From assembly GCA_002989075.1 (NCBI GenBank), contig PSQN01000017.1, positions 1,550,001-1,614,000 on the forward strand: a stretch of 64,000 nucleotides of DNA, given 5' to 3'. The position numbers were made by a program, and so were the translations under genes. The notes beneath the pieces were generated by a model. It made no database searches and was not told where the DNA came from. It worked only from the letters and a program-made list of their open reading frames with translations. The DNA comes from Arthonia radiata. Taxonomy: Eukaryota > Ascomycota > Arthoniomycetes > Arthoniales > Arthoniaceae. Below are positions 61,709 through 64,000 of this stretch, one piece after another (within the stretch, counting starts at the first letter, position 1; the number at the start of each line of letters is the position of its first letter).

Positions 61709-63216
61709 ATGGACGACCGACCAAGTCGAGATGAAGGCTTGGAGCTGGCCGGCAGCTACGAGCGCCGCATCCGACTACCCACCCTCTACGAAGTCCTCTG
61801 CCGCACGACGCGCTCGCCAGTAGATCTTTTCGCATTCTATGTCTACATGCGCGATCAGCAGCGCTCTGTAGATTACCTCGACTTTTGGTGCGCCCTACAT
61901 CCCTGCCAGTCTACATCGTTGACTGACCTCTCAACCAAACAGGCTTGATATCCAGCAACATCTCTCACTTTGCCGACACTATGTCTCACAGCTCCACCGC
62001 TCGGTCCTCTATGAAACTCCCGACCTCGACAAGGCTGCGTCGAAGCGGTCCTCACAAATCCTGGAGGCTGCCCTTCCGAGCGCGGCAATCGACTCCGGCG
62101 AAGGCCCGTCTGGCGTTGCCAAATCGATTCGCGAGTCCCGCGAGCAAGATCGGCGCATTTCAGCTTTCCTGCGCGAGGACTCTGCATCACACGTCTCGGG
62201 TGGTCAACACTCTCACAAGCAATCTGGCGACTCAAGTCACTCGCGAGAGTCGCATCGCACTGGCACGGAGGGCGATCAGAGGAGTCGTGCAAACACTGGG
62301 AACATGAGTCGGACGAACACAGGCATGACCGGAGAGCGACCGCCAAGACCAAGCTTCATGACCAGCAATTTAGGAGACTATTCCAGCAGCAGCCCGAACG
62401 AAGTAGACTCAAGCCCAGCGCACCGGGTGCACAGGGAAGACTTGAAGGCGAGCGCCGAGAAGATAATGATCACATATTTACTACCAAGCGCAGAGCGCGA
62501 GATTATTCTACCGAACGCGACCGTAAATGCGATCCAAGAAGCTATCGAGGTCGAGGGACGAGCCGACCCGGAGCTATTCGACGAAGCAAAAGAGTACGTG
62601 TACCAAGCAATGGAGCGAGACGCCTTTCCGGGCTTTCTGAGGTCTAAAGCGCTGGGAAACCTGGTACCGCTAGATCTGTTCATCAGATTGATCGTGGGAC
62701 TGCTGGCACTGTTCGGAGCATTCTGGGCGAGCTTCGTGCTCATCTTCCTGGACAAAGGCAGGAACACGAGAGCATGGGTACGTCTACTCCCCTACACTTT
62801 ACCCAGTCGTGTGGTCTCGCCTGCGAACTCGCCAATGACCTTGCTCATCGCCGTGCTCGTCTCATTTGCTTTGCCACGCGCGGCTTACTGGGCTGTGACA
62901 TGGCTACCTCCTACTCAGCAGGAGGGCCAACAAGAAGCTCATTATCTTGGCATGAACTCCCAATACTGACCACTCACAGATCGTGCTCCCTTACACCGTC
63001 GGTATCTACCTCCTCCTCTCCCAACAATACACCCTCGACCCAATCCTCGCCCTCGTCGGCTACAGCGAGCTCACCTTCGGCTCATTCGCCAAAGTCGAAG
63101 AGCCTTTTGTCAAGATACTGCTACGAAAGCGCGCGCTCTGGGGGCTAGGCCTGTTTCTCATCGTGACCGCGGTGCTGGTTGTGCTCTTCGTGTTCGTGCC
63201 CGGGAAGCGACTATGA
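61709..63216 (+). CDS. RAX1: RGS-domain membrane protein, Rax1-like
   Basis: Homologue of yeast Rax1, a plasma-membrane protein marking bud or growth sites and carrying an RGS fold. Exons 61709-61887, 61943-62777 and 62980-63216, with introns of 55 nt (GTGCGC...CAG) and 202 nt (GTACGT...CAG), giving 416 aa. The RGS region starts near 24 (LPTLYEVLCRTTRSPVDLFA), crosses the first intron at DYLDFW-LDIQQHLSLCRHYV and resumes at about 225 (KIMITYLLPSAEREIILP...RDAFPGFLRSKAL) after a Ser/Arg/His-rich insert. Three hydrophobic segments follow: RLIVGLLALFGAFWASFVLI, VLPYTVGIYLLLSQQYTL and GLFLIVTAVLVVLFVFV. The split RGS fold and C-terminal helices are the Rax1 layout. Confidence 0.87.
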
Positions 63217-63758
63217 GCTCCAGCTTGAACAACACAAAACGATTTGACTACATGGACGAGGCAGAGCAGTTGCGGCGTTTGATGATATCACGAAGGAGGA
63301 GTTCTCTTCGATCTACGGGGTGGATCTTTAATACTTTTTTCACCTTTGCACACCTGCCGATTTGAATATGCGGGAAGGGGAGACACTGTTGCATGGGCAT
63401 CTTGTGGATTCTCGAAGGGATATGAGGGTGTAATGGAGCATACCAGCAAAGCAAAGGAGAGAGAGTGGCTCGAATAGCATCCTCGATGAGCACGAAGGGC
63501 GATTTGAGATTTACATCAGCACGAAAGCTGAGCTTTTATGTGTGACATACTGAAATCTACTGCGACTTGTCGCGCTGCAAACAGATTGAGCGTCTTTGCG
63601 TGCCTTTCAAAAGCAGGCTCAGTGGTGTTTGTTTTCCACGTGGCTATGCCTTGATGTCCGAAAGCGTCATTATCAATGTCTATAAAGCTGTACATAATCC
63701 CCTAACCTCTGCTCATACCCAGAACCCACCAAACGCCACGCTCAAATCCACACTGCAC
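63217..63758. other. Convergent 3' flanks of Rax1-like and RMD1-like genes
   Basis: About 540 bases. Contains TGTACATA at 63689-63696, close to the RMD1-like stop. No gene recognised. Confidence 0.45.
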
Positions 63759-64000
63759 TCACAACCCCCCATGCCACCCCACCGGCGGCTTCAACCCCAA
63801 CCTCGTCCCATCCCACCCCTCCATCCCCATCAACGCCAGCTGCGCCTTGAACCCGCCCTTCTCATGCTGCACGATCCCAAACCTGAGGAACACCTCACTC
63901 GTCGTCACCAGTATGCTCAACACAATCAACACGATGATAATCCACGTCAGCCTGCTCATCTTCCTATCCGCGATGCTATCTGACAATATCTCCGCCAGAT
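63759..64000 (-). CDS. RMD1/DUF155 family protein, C-terminal part
   Basis: Only the 3' end lies in the window; the gene continues past base 64000. The visible residues read LAEILSDSIADRKMSRLTWI, then a single transmembrane helix (LTWIIIVLIVLSILVTTSEV) and FLRFGI, followed by a short polar tail ending VGWHGGL. The phrase DSIADRKMSRLTWIIIVLI and the location of the helix at the extreme C-terminus are characteristic of the DUF155 (Rmd1/Sif2) family. In yeast the members are linked to mitochondria, vacuole and meiotic division. The tail after FLRFG is longer than I would expect, but I cannot judge more from this fragment. Confidence 0.85.
   Translation of the reverse strand, partial: LAEILSDSIADRKMSRLTWIIIVLIVLSILVTTSEVFLRFGIVQHEKGGFKAQLALMGMEGWDGTRLGLKPPVGWHGGL

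Overview
This window is nuclear DNA from a filamentous ascomycete (Pezizomycotina). Three things show this: short GT-AG introns, mostly 42-65 nt, with CTAAC/CTGAC-type branch sites close to the acceptor; compact intergenic spaces; and families that are fungal or mainly fungal (Zn2Cys6 regulators, a HET protein, an LDB19 arrestin, DUF4246, Git3-like GPCR, heme-thiolate peroxygenase). Dothideomycetes is my guess from overall look, not proven. All exon joins were made by eye from reading frame, splice consensus and family continuity.

Layout. 0.3-5.0 kb: a seven-helix receptor (-) and a Zn2Cys6 regulator (+), separated by about 2 kb with no recognisable gene. 5.2-11 kb: an F-box-like protein, lariat debranching enzyme DBR1 head-to-head with mitochondrial ribosomal protein uL23m, and an unrecognised conserved-looking protein. 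11.6-16 kb: an HSL-type alpha/beta hydrolase and a HET-domain gene with an unclear 5' end. 16.4-24 kb: spliceosomal-type cyclophilin (PPIL3-like), LDB19/Art1-like arrestin, DEAD-box helicase Dbp4, and the DnaJ protein Spf31/DNAJC8. 24.5-32 kb: a second Zn2Cys6 regulator with an AT-hook-like motif, a 2.6-kb gene-poor stretch, and DEAD-box helicase Dbp10. 32-39 kb: RPA2, a DUF202 membrane protein, a secreted heme-thiolate peroxygenase, and Arp3. 39.8-50 kb: a methyltransferase, Leu5-like CoA carrier, mitochondrial LysRS, a degenerate RNase H-like relic, Tim10, a UBE2C-type E2, and an ADGF-type adenosine deaminase. 50.4-57 kb: ATG2. 57-58.1 kb: a short Mutator-like inverted-repeat element with 9-bp target duplications, then a candidate small cysteine-rich orphan gene. 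58.8-64 kb: a DUF4246 protein, an Rax1-like RGS membrane protein, and the 3' end of an RMD1/DUF155 gene running off the right edge.

The genes are mostly housekeeping and do not form an obvious metabolic cluster. Themes that recur by position are RNA processing (DBR1, PPIL3-like, Spf31, Dbp4, Dbp10) and mitochondrial biogenesis (uL23m, Leu5, LysRS, Tim10). Several pairs share short divergent promoters: DBR1/uL23m, Dbp4/Spf31, Dbp10/RPA2 and deaminase/ATG2. I saw no tRNA, rRNA, CRISPR array or intact transposase gene. The most novel-looking items are the inverted-repeat element, the candidate cysteine-rich gene beside it, the palindromic TATGTACATA 3'-end motif shared by two convergent mitochondrial genes, and several introns whose retention would give defined alternative proteins.
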